From a virus: a DNA stretch of 64,000 bases. The notes beneath the pieces are model-generated. The model was not told the origin of the DNA. It saw only the letters and a list, made by a program, of their open reading frames with translations, and made no database searches. The stretch spans positions 1-64,000 of the IMG/VR virus record IMGVR_UViG_3300049460_000134; one strand, written 5' to 3'. A program made the position numbers and the translations under genes. Below are positions 18,718 through 27,922 of the stretch, piece by piece; the stretch's first letter is position 1, and each line of letters opens with the position of its first letter.

Positions 18718-19109
18718 TGCCCGTCCCCTCGTCCGGTATCCTTTATATGAGCTATTTCAATACCGAGTTCGGCCTCGGCTACAGCTTTGCGTCCTATCGT
18801 GGCAGGGGTTCCGTGCCTGCTTCCGGGACCATCTACTTCTCGCAGATGTATGGGGCCGCGAACCGCGATCCTGTCAGCGGTGACTACTACACCCTCAATA
18901 GCTGGGAATGGGCCATGAACCCGACGGGTGGTGGCGACGGCCAGGGGCACCTGCAGCTACGCTGGAACGGCGCCATGGCCTACACCAACGGTATCCATGC
19001 CAATGTGACATCGATCACTTGGGGCGACGGCTGGACTTACTACCGCAGCACCTGGCGAGTGAAGTCAGGCTTATATGATCGTTACGGCGTTTATAGGATA
19101 AAGAATTGA
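18717..19109 (+). CDS. Small fibre-associated protein, possible adhesin
   Basis: 130 residues; the ATG overlaps the fibre stop (TAATG). Rich in Gly, Tyr and Trp (GGGDGQGHLQLRWNG; SGDYYTLNSWEW), like receptor-tip adhesins. A repeat-like pattern 'VPASGTIYFSQMY' / 'VPSSGILYMSYF' suggests a duplicated beta unit. No family recognised. Confidence 0.7.
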   Translation: MPVPSSGILYMSYFNTEFGLGYSFASYRGRGSVPASGTIYFSQMYGAANRDPVSGDYYTLNSWEWAMNPTGGGDGQGHLQLRWNGAMAYTNGIHANVTSITWGDGWTYYRSTWRVKSGLYDRYGVYRIKN

Positions 19110-19675
19110 ACAAGAACTACACCATTTCCCGCATCTTCCTTGATGGCGACAGCAAGATCACTGCTGTCGAGTTCCGGCTTGCGTTTACCCTTGATGAGTA
19201 TCCCGGCTTTGCGTCGGTTCATCAGGCCACTCAGTCCGTTCCCGAAACGCTCAGTGCCGACGCTACGGACGAGGAGATCATTGATCTGCTGCAGCCGGAG
19301 CTAATGCCGATCATCGGGCAGCTTGAGCTATACCACGGCAATCAGATCATGTGGCAACACAAGCTGGCGACTTCTACCGTCGTCCAGAAGGAAGAGCAGC
19401 CTGTCGCTTACGAGCCGCTATGGCCGGTTGACTTTAAGCTCGGCATGATGCGCCTCAATGTTACGCCTGACATGGTTGACGCTGCGATCTCCCAGCTCGA
19501 CGAGCCCGATCGGACCATTGCTCAGATCTACTGGACTTCGGCCAATCAGTTCATGCGTGACAATCCGCTGATCGACCAGATTGCCGGAGCCTTTGGCAAG
19601 ACGGCTGCCGAGGTCGATGCGGTTTGGCTGCAGGCGCAGGACAACGCCAAACAGAGTGCAAATTTGTCGGCTTAA
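19106..19675 (+). CDS. Hypothetical protein ending the tail-fibre operon
   Basis: 189 residues from a TTG that overlaps the upstream stop, with AGGATA as ribosome site. Mostly helical; the C-terminal part (about 110-185) is acidic. Position after the fibre genes suggests a fibre-assembly chaperone, but no motif supports it directly. The operon ends here, followed by a palindrome and the replication block. Confidence 0.65.
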   Translation: MNKNYTISRIFLDGDSKITAVEFRLAFTLDEYPGFASVHQATQSVPETLSADATDEEIIDLLQPELMPIIGQLELYHGNQIMWQHKLATSTVVQKEEQPVAYEPLWPVDFKLGMMRLNVTPDMVDAAISQLDEPDRTIAQIYWTSANQFMRDNPLIDQIAGAFGKTAAEVDAVWLQAQDNAKQSANLSA

Positions 19676-19677
19676 TT

Positions 19678-19699
19678 GTCAGTCAGTATTTACTGACAA
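19678..19699. promoter_or_regulatory. Recurrent palindrome (operator candidate), site 5
   Basis: TGTCAGTCA and TACTGACA arms, one of the most symmetric copies; 48 bases before the PhoH-like gene. Confidence 0.75.
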
Positions 19700-19747
19700 G
19701 ATGAATTCAGCGATACTGGTGACATTCGAAATACCGGAGTTCAACGA

Positions 19748-20608
19748 ATGTCCCAGGCTCGCCGCACCTCTAAGTCCGATAACAGGAAGGGGCGTCGCGA
19801 CGCCCGTAATCGTTCGGACAAGCATAACAATCTCGTTCAAGCCGTCATCGAAGAGCGTGCCGCTCGCACGCAGAAGCCGAAGACCAAGACCGGCCTCGTT
19901 GTCGCGCTCAATCCAGGTCAGAAGGCCTATGACGCCGCAATCCGCAGCTCCGACGTTGTATTCGGCATTGGACCGGCAGGAACCGGCAAGACCTGGTTCG
20001 CTGTTCAGCGTGCGGTCGAAGCCTATAAGGCAGGCCTCATTGAAAAGATCTACGTCACCCGACCGGCTGTCGAGGTCGAGCGCGGCATGGGCTTCCTGCC
20101 AGGTGAGCTGGATGAGAAGTTCGATCCATACCTGAAGCCGCTCGAAGAAGCGTTCATCGAAGCCTTTGGTGGCGAGGCTCAATACGGATGGGCGGTCGAG
20201 GCTGGCGTCATTGATCCGCGACCGCTCGCCTTCATGCGCGGCTGCACACTCAAGAATGGCTGGCTGCTAGCTGACGAAATGCAGAATGCCACTCAGACCG
20301 AGTTCAAGATGCTCCTGACGCGTTTCGGTGAAGCCGCCAAGTTCATCATCAATGGCGACCCGCGGCAGATCGACCAGAACATCCGCTCCGGTCTGCAAGA
20401 CGCGGTCAACCGCACCAGCACGATCGCCGGCGTTTCGACCGTCACCTTTGCCAAGACCGACATTGTCCGACACGGTCTCGTGCAGAAATTTGTAGAAGCT
20501 TACGAAGAGCCTTCGAATTCTGACTATTATGCTGACAACGAAGACAGCACGAGTGGGCTAAACAGGTTTCTTAATGCAAGCAGCGCAAACATCGGACGCA
20601 CGTATTGA
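19748..20608 (+). CDS. phoH: PhoH-like P-loop ATPase
   Basis: 286 residues. Walker A GPAGTGKT (75-82), VTRPAVEVERGMGFLPGELD, the Walker B segment WLLADEMQN and NGDPRQID are all PhoH hallmarks. The basic N-terminus may bind nucleic acid. PhoH-like proteins are common in large phages; their role is thought to be in RNA or phosphate-stress metabolism and is not settled. It is the first gene after the structural block and shares its 3' end with the next gene. Confidence 0.92.
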   Translation: MSQARRTSKSDNRKGRRDARNRSDKHNNLVQAVIEERAARTQKPKTKTGLVVALNPGQKAYDAAIRSSDVVFGIGPAGTGKTWFAVQRAVEAYKAGLIEKIYVTRPAVEVERGMGFLPGELDEKFDPYLKPLEEAFIEAFGGEAQYGWAVEAGVIDPRPLAFMRGCTLKNGWLLADEMQNATQTEFKMLLTRFGEAAKFIINGDPRQIDQNIRSGLQDAVNRTSTIAGVSTVTFAKTDIVRHGLVQKFVEAYEEPSNSDYYADNEDSTSGLNRFLNASSANIGRTY

Positions 20609-21287
20609 TCCAATTGACGACGACATCGTAGCGTTCAAATACCTAGACAAGAAGCTCCAGGCTCTCGAGCCGGAGCTTTTTCGCTCCAAGTGGTTCGACT
20701 ATCGGATGATGACGCCGGTCCAGGCGACCAGGCTCTATATCGAGGCCTTCTCCGAGATCTATCGCTCCTATTTCGCGACCGAGATCAACAAGAAGGCAGC
20801 ACCCTTCATCAAGCTCGTCACCGCCGACAAGATCATGGCAGGGCTTGAGGCCGACGATCGCAAGGCGAAGTCGATGTTCTCCAGCTACTCCAGAGGCCGC
20901 CAGGTCGCAGACGCGATCGGCATGCCATACAAGCACTATATCCATATCACGATGGGCTACAGGCTCCGTTTCTGGCAGCAACGCGGCCTTCCGCAGCCGC
21001 ACCAGCTCTATGCGAGCGTGGATGTGGAGAAGACAATCGCACGCTGGGAAGAAATGCAGGCTGGCGAATTGTTTCTGTCTGAACATCCGGCATACATGCT
21101 CCAGAACTATCACGGCCTGGCTCACCAGGACGACTATCACGAGTGGCTCATCAAACAGGCCGGTATCCGGTCTAACCCTGCGCAAGCGTTCGCGCGCTTC
21201 ATTAATGATGATCTGCTGCCGCTCGACAAGGTGAGCGCTCGCCTCGACCCTGACATGGTCATGCGCGTTCACTCGTATCTCCGATAG
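20574..21287 (+). CDS. Hypothetical protein overlapping phoH
   Basis: 237 residues; it starts 35 bases inside the PhoH-like gene in another frame. Helical, with a basic middle (RKAKSMFSSYSRGRQVADAI) and an aromatic region (YKHYIHITMGYRLRFWQQRG). No recognised motif. It is followed by a strong hairpin terminator, so it ends the phoH operon. Confidence 0.7.
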   Translation: MQAAQTSDARIDPIDDDIVAFKYLDKKLQALEPELFRSKWFDYRMMTPVQATRLYIEAFSEIYRSYFATEINKKAAPFIKLVTADKIMAGLEADDRKAKSMFSSYSRGRQVADAIGMPYKHYIHITMGYRLRFWQQRGLPQPHQLYASVDVEKTIARWEEMQAGELFLSEHPAYMLQNYHGLAHQDDYHEWLIKQAGIRSNPAQAFARFINDDLLPLDKVSARLDPDMVMRVHSYLR

Positions 21288-21298
21288 CAACCCAAATC

Positions 21299-21343
21299 AG
21301 TCGCGCATATTCTCTGAAACAAGAGATAGCGCGACTTGCTTTT
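21299..21343 (+). terminator. Hairpin terminator after the phoH operon
   Basis: AGTCGCGC pairs with GCGCGACT, extended by TATTCTCT against AGAGATA, then TTGCTTTT. Confidence 0.75.
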
Positions 21344-21353
21344 GACTAAGCAT

Positions 21354-21374
21354 GTAAGTAAATACTGACTGACA
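21354..21374. promoter_or_regulatory. Recurrent palindrome (operator candidate), site 6
   Basis: GTAAGTAAATACTGACTGAC, 17 bases before the helicase gene and just after the terminator hairpin. Confidence 0.75.
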
Positions 21375-21390
21375 CTGAAAGGTAGGCGCA

Positions 21391-22761
21391 ATGGCACTCG
21401 CAGCACAACAGACCGAAGAAGAATACGAGACACCGGTCGGCGGCGAAGAGGCGACTGCGCAATTCGAGTTCGACGAGGGCTTTCAGAAGAAGACCTTGGC
21501 GCTCTTCATGCGTGACAGCCGTTTTGCAAACACGACGAAGGATCTGATCGAGCCTTCCTATTTCACGAACGAAGCCAATGGCACGCTCGTTCGCATCATT
21601 CGTGACCATGTGCGCGTGCATCGAGCACCGCCGGATCTGCGAATCCTCACACAGCTTATCAAGGACGAGAAAGCCGCCAAGCGCATCCGCGACGATCAGA
21701 TCGAGGATATCAAGACAGCGATCAAGGATAGCGTAAAGGCCGATCTGTCGAACGCCACCTACGTCCAGGGAAAGGTCATCGACTTCGCCAAGCATCAGGC
21801 GATGGAGCAGGCGATCCTGAAGAGCGTCGAGCTCCTGCAGAAAGGCGACTTCAAGGGCATTGAGAAGCTGCAGAAGCAGGCGCTCGCGATAGGCTCGGTC
21901 GATGATGACGACGACTACGACTACTTCCGCGAGATCGACAGTCGCACGCAGCTCCGCGAGGACTTCAAGGCCGGCAAGATCGTAAAGCGCGGCATCACGA
22001 CCGGCTATGCCGAGATTGACGAGAACCTCTACCACTACGGTTGGGGTCGCAAGGAAATGTCGCTCATGATGGGCGCTGCGAAGGCCGGCAAGTCCCTATC
22101 GCTAGGGGAGTTCACCAAGAACGCCTCGCTGATCGGCTTCAACACCGCTTATCTGTCGTGCGAAGTCTCGAAGGAAATCATCGCCGACCGCCTTGATGCG
22201 AATATTGCTGACACCGCCATGCGTCTGCTCAAAGACGATCCGCAGGTCGTGCGCAATCGCATCAAGGCGGCTGAAGCAAAGGCCGGCGCTCTTAAGATCC
22301 GTGACTTCGCTTCAGGCACGCTGAAGCCGAACAGGGTCCGCCAGATCATCGAGCGCTACCGTGCCGATGGCATCGTGCTCGATCTCCTGACTGTCGACTA
22401 CGCGGACATCATGGCGGCTGAATACCGCTCGGACAACCAGATCGACAATATGCGCTCGATCTATATCGATCTCCGCGCGATCGCCCATGAATACGACCTG
22501 GCGATGCTGACGGCCACGCAGACCAACCGTGCTGGCGCTGCCGCTCACACGTCGAAGATGACCGACGTCGCCGAAGACTTCAACAAGATCCGAACCGCCG
22601 ACGTGGTCATTTCGATCAACGCGACCGAGGCTGAGAAGCAGTCCGGTGAAGCGCGTCTGCATTGGGTTGCATCCCGTAACACCGAAGACGGCTTCTCGCT
22701 GCGCATCCGCCAGGAGCGCGACAAGCTGAAGTTCCTTACGAAAGTTCTTGGCCGCGCATGA
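21391..22761 (+). CDS. Replicative DNA helicase, DnaB/gp4 RecA-fold type
   Basis: 456 residues. Walker A GAAKAGKS near 228-235, Walker B region VLDLLTVDYADIM near 330, and the LTATQTNR segment place it in the DnaB-like hexameric helicase family. The N-terminal about 180 residues are helical, like the DnaB N-terminal domain. It unwinds DNA ahead of the phage polymerase. The next gene, the primase, starts inside its stop codon, so helicase and primase are coupled as separate polypeptides. Confidence 0.92.
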   Translation: MALAAQQTEEEYETPVGGEEATAQFEFDEGFQKKTLALFMRDSRFANTTKDLIEPSYFTNEANGTLVRIIRDHVRVHRAPPDLRILTQLIKDEKAAKRIRDDQIEDIKTAIKDSVKADLSNATYVQGKVIDFAKHQAMEQAILKSVELLQKGDFKGIEKLQKQALAIGSVDDDDDYDYFREIDSRTQLREDFKAGKIVKRGITTGYAEIDENLYHYGWGRKEMSLMMGAAKAGKSLSLGEFTKNASLIGFNTAYLSCEVSKEIIADRLDANIADTAMRLLKDDPQVVRNRIKAAEAKAGALKIRDFASGTLKPNRVRQIIERYRADGIVLDLLTVDYADIMAAEYRSDNQIDNMRSIYIDLRAIAHEYDLAMLTATQTNRAGAAAHTSKMTDVAEDFNKIRTADVVISINATEAEKQSGEARLHWVASRNTEDGFSLRIRQERDKLKFLTKVLGRA

Positions 22762-23852
22762 GCGACAATATCTTCCAGGAAATCACGGAAGAGCTCGATC
22801 TGGAGTTCTTCTTCGACCACCAGTCGCTCGCCTTCAAAATGGGGCGTGGCTCCTCTGGTATGCAGATCAACGCCAAGTATTGCCCCGCTTGTGGTGACAG
22901 CCGCTCGCGCGTCTATCTGAACGCCGAGTCCGGCCTGGGCAACTGCTTCAAGTGCAACCAATCCTACAACAAGCTGCGCTTTGCCCACATGACCTTCGGC
23001 CATGACGATCATCAGTGGGGTGAAACGATCAAGATGCTGAAGGAAGTCTTGAAAGACCAGGGCTGGCGGCCAAAGCGCATGGCAACCGCGGCGGTCGATC
23101 CCGGCCAGGTTAGGTTGCCGCTGTCGATTCCACTACCTACTGCCGAAGGTGAGAATCTCCAATACCTCGAAAACCGAGGGATTACAATCGAATACGCCAA
23201 ATACTTCCAGTTGAGATACTGCCAAATGGGCTTCTGGATGGTGACTGGCGACGACGGCAAGAAGTGGCCGCAGAAGTTCGACAACCGCTGCATCATCCCG
23301 GTCTACGACCTCGATGGCGAGCTGAAGACGTTCCAGGGGCGCGATCTCACTGGCGAGGCTGAGAGGAAGTATCTCTTCCCAATCGGTCTGCCAGGAACCG
23401 GTCGCTATCTCTACAACGGTCAGAACGTCCAGGCGACGGACGAAGTCGCGATGGGCGAAGGTGCATTCGACGTTGCGGCGATCAAGATCGCGTTCGACGA
23501 GGACGTGCAGCTCAGGCGCATCGTCGCGATCGGCTCATTCGGCAAGCATCTGTCCTATGGCTCGACTGACGGCAATGACCAGTTCGGCCGATTCCTGCAG
23601 TTGAAGCGGGGAGGGCTGAAGCGCGTCACGATCATGTGGGACGGCGAAGAGAAGGCGCTGCTCGCTGCACTCGACGCCGGCAAGAAGCTGACGTCCATCG
23701 GCCTCGAGGCGCGCATTGCACTCCTGCCACGCGGCAAGGATCCAAACGAAATTCCAGGTTCGGTCACGCGAGACTGCTACTACAAGGCAACGACCTGGAC
23801 ACCGGCGCTCGACGTAAGATGGCGCCTCAAAAACCCCTACGCGCGTCGCTAG
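22758..23852 (+). CDS. DNA primase, zinc-ribbon plus TOPRIM
   Basis: 364 residues. An N-terminal zinc ribbon has C42, C45, C63 and C66 (YCPACG; NCFKC). A TOPRIM-type core follows, with GEGAFDVAAIK near 233 and a later MWDGEE acidic motif. It makes RNA primers for replication together with the adjacent helicase. Overlap with the helicase gene is four bases. Confidence 0.9.
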   Translation: MSDNIFQEITEELDLEFFFDHQSLAFKMGRGSSGMQINAKYCPACGDSRSRVYLNAESGLGNCFKCNQSYNKLRFAHMTFGHDDHQWGETIKMLKEVLKDQGWRPKRMATAAVDPGQVRLPLSIPLPTAEGENLQYLENRGITIEYAKYFQLRYCQMGFWMVTGDDGKKWPQKFDNRCIIPVYDLDGELKTFQGRDLTGEAERKYLFPIGLPGTGRYLYNGQNVQATDEVAMGEGAFDVAAIKIAFDEDVQLRRIVAIGSFGKHLSYGSTDGNDQFGRFLQLKRGGLKRVTIMWDGEEKALLAALDAGKKLTSIGLEARIALLPRGKDPNEIPGSVTRDCYYKATTWTPALDVRWRLKNPYARR

Positions 23853-23876
23853 TAACCAATAAAAATTGACTTACAA
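23853..23876. promoter_or_regulatory. Recurrent palindrome (operator candidate), site 7, degenerate left arm
   Basis: AATAAAAATTGACTTACAA keeps only the right arm well. CTTACA (23870-23875) inside it is the -35 of the promoter below. Confidence 0.6.
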
Positions 23877-23899
23877 CCCGATGCGCGTAGCAGTATAAA
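23870..23899 (+). promoter_or_regulatory. Promoter candidate for the WGR-ligase operon
   Basis: CTTACA, followed by ACCC, an 18-base spacer in all, then TATAAA. It shares the (G/T)(C/A)CA-NNCC start and TAT-rich -10 with a set of phage promoters seen elsewhere in the window. Confidence 0.65.
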
Positions 23900-23926
23900 G
23901 AAGCATCAGAATAACGAGAGAGATCA

Positions 23927-24487
23927 ATGCTTTACCCAATCGAAGTCGCTCGCGTGATGTTGGAGTATTCCGACGGACGCAAGTCGAACAAATTCTATGA
24001 ACTGTTCTTTGTCCAAACGTCCGACGGCCGTTCGGCCGTCATCCGGCGTTACGGCAAGATCGGTGCATTCGGCGACGTTGTCGAAAGTATCCACCAGAGC
24101 ATTCTCGCCGGCGAGAAGGAGTTCGAAAAGCTCCTGAAGCAGAAGACCGGCAAGGGCTATCAGTCGAAGAAGAACACGACTGAGATCGCCCAGGACGCAT
24201 CCGGTCTGCGAGCGCTCTTTGGACCGGCGCTGTGGCCGAAGCTGTCTGCGAAGATGGTTGCTCACCTCGATCCTTCCGTCAACACCAGCACGCGCGCTCC
24301 TGAAGCGCCACCGCCGCGCTTCGACGAGGACGGCAATTTCACACCGCCGCCGCCGAAGGTCCACTCGCCGGAAGAGATCGCAGCCGCACGCGCTCGCCAA
24401 CAGGAAGAGCGTGAGCGCCAGGCCGAGATCGAGCGAGCCGAAGCCGCCCAGGAATATCGCAAGATGCCAGGTTTCGGACGCTTCTAA
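23927..24487 (+). CDS. WGR-domain protein
   Basis: 186 residues. Residues about 15-70 (NKFYELFFVQT, VIRRYGKIGAFGD) match the WGR domain found in PARPs and attached to some bacterial DNA ligases, where it contacts DNA ends or nicks. A Pro-rich linker (FTPPPPKVHSPEE) and an acidic helix follow. The C-terminus is GFGRF; two other proteins of this phage end in NYGRF. It lies three genes before the DNA ligase, so a role in DNA-end handling is likely. Confidence 0.8.
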   Translation: MLYPIEVARVMLEYSDGRKSNKFYELFFVQTSDGRSAVIRRYGKIGAFGDVVESIHQSILAGEKEFEKLLKQKTGKGYQSKKNTTEIAQDASGLRALFGPALWPKLSAKMVAHLDPSVNTSTRAPEAPPPRFDEDGNFTPPPPKVHSPEEIAAARARQQEERERQAEIERAEAAQEYRKMPGFGRF

Positions 24488-24540
24488 GTCACCAGCCAAC
24501 AGCTCACTTTGTCGAGCAGCTACGCGCCGAGCTTCAGCAC

Positions 24541-24762
24541 ATGCATCCCATAGATTGGGATAGCCGCAAGACGACGCTGCTTGAAGAGATCGGCTCACGA
24601 CCGGACCTCGAGGACATTCTCATGGAAGTCGGAGAGCAGGGCGATCGAACCGACGCGCGCATCCGCACAACCGTTCGTCGCGCTTTGCGGCGCCAGGCAT
24701 TCCAACAATCAATCCGCGATCGAGCCGAAAAGCTCAATCTGCCGAACTACGGGAGATTCTAA
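24541..24762 (+). CDS. Small helical protein with C-terminal NYGRF
   Basis: 73 residues. The start is uncertain: ATG 24541 has no clear Shine-Dalgarno, and the frame stays open upstream to the end of the WGR gene with protein-like sequence. Charged and helical, no known domain. The last codons include GGGAGA, which also serves as ribosome site for the next gene, whose ATG overlaps the stop. Its tail resembles that of the WGR protein. Confidence 0.65.
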   Translation: MHPIDWDSRKTTLLEEIGSRPDLEDILMEVGEQGDRTDARIRTTVRRALRRQAFQQSIRDRAEKLNLPNYGRF

Positions 24763-25328
24763 TGGCCTTCTATCTGACCCTGTCAGCCAAGAACCAGTTT
24801 TCCTTTACCTGCCCGACCTTCAATGCCGAAACCAAGATGTCGGCATGCATGGCACTGCGCGAAGCAGTCTGGATGGGCAAGCACGTCGAGAAGCGGCGCG
24901 GCTGCCAGGCTGCAATGAACTGCGGCATGTGCCCAGCGGCTGCGATCGTCAGCCGCATCAACTATGCGCGCGAGCCAGTCAGCGACGATTACGGTTCGCT
25001 GGAGCCGAAGAAGGGCAAGCTGCACGCCAACATTCTGCAGCGCATCCTCAATGTCATTCCTCGCCAGAAGGAGCTCGAGCGGATCGGCGTGTCTGATGCC
25101 GAGCGCGATCTCCTCATGACCAGCAGGGCGCGCATCGAGGCGCAGCTCAAGTCTGCACCTGGTGACAAGGCTCAATTCATCGAACCGCGGCGGGTCAAAG
25201 ACACGCCGATCTCCACCAGACTTGCGGCTTCCGAGAAGCCGAAGACCACCTCAACCCAAAACGCAATCAACCATGCAGCAGCGACCGGCGACATTGCAGC
25301 CGCGATCACCGCGAAGATGGCAGCTTAA
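24762..25328 (+). CDS. Cysteine-rich protein, possible metal binder
   Basis: 188 residues. The N-terminal third contains five Cys (C17, C29, C48, C53, C56; FTCPTF, SACMAL, RGCQAAMNCGMC), which could hold zinc or an Fe-S cluster. A helical middle follows, then a flexible Thr/Lys linker and the tail INHAAATGDIAAAITA, which recurs almost unchanged at the end of the protein at 47661-48008. It lies directly upstream of the DNA ligase. Function unknown. Confidence 0.75.
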   Translation: MAFYLTLSAKNQFSFTCPTFNAETKMSACMALREAVWMGKHVEKRRGCQAAMNCGMCPAAAIVSRINYAREPVSDDYGSLEPKKGKLHANILQRILNVIPRQKELERIGVSDAERDLLMTSRARIEAQLKSAPGDKAQFIEPRRVKDTPISTRLAASEKPKTTSTQNAINHAAATGDIAAAITAKMAA

Positions 25329-25337
25329 GGAGTAAGC

Positions 25338-26900
25338 ATGAATTCCGCACAGGCATTGGAGCTGATCGAAGCGATCGGCGCCGCATCCAGCCGAACCGAC
25401 AAGCAGGCGATCCTGACAGGTCTCCTGCAAACGGATCTCGGCAAGTTCATCTGCAAGTGGTCCTACGACCCCTTCATCACTTATGGGATCAAGGTGAAGA
25501 AGATGCCTGCCCAGGTGCCGCAGGACTACATCAACATCACCGATGGCGTCGTTCTGCGCGTTCTGAAGGGTCTGTCTACGCGCGAACTCACCGGCAACAA
25601 AGCAGCCGACGAGATCAACACGCTGTTCAAGGTTCTGAACGAGCCGAGCCGGCAGATCTTCTTCAAGATCCTCGCGCGCGACTGGAAGGTTGGGATCTCC
25701 AACTCGACGATTGCAGCCGTGCTGCCGAACTTCCTACCATCCTTCGGCGTCATGCGTGCGCATCCATATGAGGAAAAGCGCGTTCAGGAATTCCCGATGG
25801 TTGGCGAGCCGAAGCTTGATGGCTGGCGCTCATCATTTATCGCGTTTGCAGGGCAGGGCGCGTTCTTCACACGCTCCGGCTCGGCAATGGATGGCCTGGC
25901 TCACATGGCGCCGGCACTGATGAAGGCGCTCGAATATGTTCGCGACATGCCGATCGATCAGACGGCGGCGACAGAGCTCGGCACGACCGTCGAATATCTG
26001 AACCTGCTGCGACAGGTGGCATCGTTCGATGAGAACGGCCATGCCAACGTCATGATCGACTCCGAGTCCGTGACTGGTCTCTTTGCCACGACCAACGTCG
26101 TTCGTTCGAAGACGGAAGATGCAGAGGCCGAAATGCACGCCTTCGATATCGTGCCTTACGCCGAATTCGTCGATCCGAAGCCCTTCAAGATGCCCTACAT
26201 CAAGCGGCGCAAGGTGGTCGAGCTGTTCGTGAAGATCGCACAGCGCTTCGCCAACTTCATCTACTGGACGCCGCGGAAAGCACTGCACAGCCACGAAGAA
26301 GTCTATGCCTACTACGACGAGTGCCAGAACATGACGCTCGCCAGGTATCTCGCTCGCGGCGACGCAGAGCGCGAGGCTGAACTGCTGAAGGTGCTGGTCG
26401 ACAAGCAGACCGGTCTGCCGAAAGGCCTGGAAGGCGCAATGGTCAAGGATCCACGCGGCTTCTACGAAAAGAAGAAATCCTATTCCTGGATGAAGCTCAA
26501 GGCCGAGGAAACGATCGATCTCTTCATCACCGGCTTCTTCAACGGCGAGGAGGGCACGAAATACGAAAACATGATGGGCGGCGCGATCGTCGATCATGAT
26601 GGCGTTGAGGTGCGCGTCGGCGGTGGGTGGTCGGACGAAGAGCGCGAGCAGCTCTGGAAGGATTGGTGCCACGACGCTGATATTGTCGGTGTTGATCCCC
26701 TGGTCGGCTTCAAGAAAGGCTGGTCAACGAGCTTTGAGTCGATCCAGCGCCACGCACATCGTTTCAAGTTCCTCGGCCGGATGCTCGAAATCAAGTTCAA
26801 CGAAGTCACGCCTGACGGCTCGCTGCGCCATCCGCGCAAGATCCGTTTCCGCGATGACAAGGCCGGCGAAGCAATGCGCGAATGGAAGGCAGCAGCATGA
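25338..26900 (+). CDS. ATP-dependent DNA ligase
   Basis: 520 residues. The nucleotidyl-transfer motif is EPKLDGWR, with the adenylated Lys at 159. Later motifs include EGAMVKDP and YSWMKLKAEETIDL (motif V, final Lys pair). Length and arrangement are like T4-type ligases with a helical N-terminal domain (1-150). It seals nicks during phage replication and repair. The phosphoesterase gene overlaps its stop. Confidence 0.93.
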   Translation: MNSAQALELIEAIGAASSRTDKQAILTGLLQTDLGKFICKWSYDPFITYGIKVKKMPAQVPQDYINITDGVVLRVLKGLSTRELTGNKAADEINTLFKVLNEPSRQIFFKILARDWKVGISNSTIAAVLPNFLPSFGVMRAHPYEEKRVQEFPMVGEPKLDGWRSSFIAFAGQGAFFTRSGSAMDGLAHMAPALMKALEYVRDMPIDQTAATELGTTVEYLNLLRQVASFDENGHANVMIDSESVTGLFATTNVVRSKTEDAEAEMHAFDIVPYAEFVDPKPFKMPYIKRRKVVELFVKIAQRFANFIYWTPRKALHSHEEVYAYYDECQNMTLARYLARGDAEREAELLKVLVDKQTGLPKGLEGAMVKDPRGFYEKKKSYSWMKLKAEETIDLFITGFFNGEEGTKYENMMGGAIVDHDGVEVRVGGGWSDEEREQLWKDWCHDADIVGVDPLVGFKKGWSTSFESIQRHAHRFKFLGRMLEIKFNEVTPDGSLRHPRKIRFRDDKAGEAMREWKAAA

Positions 26901-27487
26901 CCGTCTTTTTCACAGGATGCACTCACTTCGGTCACGCCAACATCATCAAGTTGGCGGATCGACCCTTCGAAACAGTCGAGCACATGAATGCGGAGCTCAT
27001 TCGGCGCTGGAACGAGAAGGTCCAGAATGGCGATACCGTCTATCATCTGGGCGACGTTGCCTGGGGCAGCCAGGTCGAGGATTTCTTCCTTGAGCTGAAT
27101 GGCAACATCATCTTCATCGCCGGCAATCATGACGATCCTAACGAGATGGAGAACCTCGAGCGGGACTATGCGGATCACGTCCAGGTTATGAATTACCACG
27201 AGCTGAAGATCGAGAAGCAGCGTCTGGTGCTCTTCCATTATCCGATCGACGACTGGAATGGTCGCTGGCGTGGCTCGATTCATCTGCACTGCCACACGCA
27301 TTCCAAGACGCTGCGCAATCCGCATCTGCCTTACGTGGCGTCTAGCGATCTCGAATTCGGCGAGAAGACGGAGCTCGGTCGCAACTACCCGATCGATATG
27401 ACGTGCAACCGCTTCTGTGTCGGCATGGATTCGACCGACTTTGCGCCGATCTCCTTCGATGAGATCATGCAGGAGGCACGCGCATGA
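26897..27487 (+). CDS. Calcineurin-type metallophosphoesterase
   Basis: 196 residues from the ATG overlapping the ligase stop. Full motif set: CTHFGH, GDVAWG, GNHDD and HCHTHS, so two metal ions should be bound. Small stand-alone enzymes of this type are frequent in large phages; substrates include phosphodiesters and nucleotides, and the actual one is not evident. Operon with the ligase suggests nucleic-acid ends. Confidence 0.88.
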   Translation: MTVFFTGCTHFGHANIIKLADRPFETVEHMNAELIRRWNEKVQNGDTVYHLGDVAWGSQVEDFFLELNGNIIFIAGNHDDPNEMENLERDYADHVQVMNYHELKIEKQRLVLFHYPIDDWNGRWRGSIHLHCHTHSKTLRNPHLPYVASSDLEFGEKTELGRNYPIDMTCNRFCVGMDSTDFAPISFDEIMQEARA

Positions 27488-27825
27488 CAGAGGTCAAGGT
27501 CGCACGCGCGTCAACTCGCAACGTCGAAATCTTCATCGCTGGCGACATGAACGTCGCCAAGCAGATCTGCCGCGAGTTCTGCTTCTCGGTAGGCGCTTGC
27601 GTTACGATCGAGCCGACGGACTACATCTACCGTGGTGGCGAGGAGGCTGGCGTTCGCGTCGGCTTCATCAACTATCCTCGTTTCCCCAAAGAGGAAGAGA
27701 AAATCATGGAGCTCGCCAAGAAGCTCGGCAATGCCTTGATGGATGGCCTGTTTCAGCACTCCTTCTCGATCGTTGGACAGACAGAAACCATCTGGTATTC
27801 CCGTCGTCCGGAAAATCATCGTTAG
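27484..27825 (+). CDS. Hypothetical protein ending the ligase operon
   Basis: 113 residues; the ATG overlaps the phosphoesterase stop. Mixed alpha/beta, with DMNVAKQICREFCFSVGACV and a basic C-terminus (WYSRRPENHR). No family recognised. Last plus-strand gene before the minus-strand island. Confidence 0.7.
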   Translation: MTEVKVARASTRNVEIFIAGDMNVAKQICREFCFSVGACVTIEPTDYIYRGGEEAGVRVGFINYPRFPKEEEKIMELAKKLGNALMDGLFQHSFSIVGQTETIWYSRRPENHR

Positions 27826-27837
27826 CCGCAGTTAATT

Positions 27838-27866
27838 TCGAAAAGCCTCTGATTTCTCGCTATTAT
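27838..27866 (+). promoter_or_regulatory. Weak promoter candidate before a non-coding stretch
   Basis: CTCGCTATTAT matches the -10 region of the promoter at 41013; the -35 (TCGAAA) is poor. No gene follows before the terminator at 27923, so it could drive a short RNA of about 80 bases. Confidence 0.35.
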
Positions 27867-27922
27867 CTAAGCAGCGACGAAGATCAGTTCCTGGTTTTTC
27901 ATTGCGGTCTCCTTGTTACCTT

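Noticed and set aside
21287-21313. Promoter of the GCA/TATTCT type before the helicase gene
   Set aside because: The -10 lies inside the terminator stem at 21299-21343 and matches the pattern poorly, so termination is the simpler reading.
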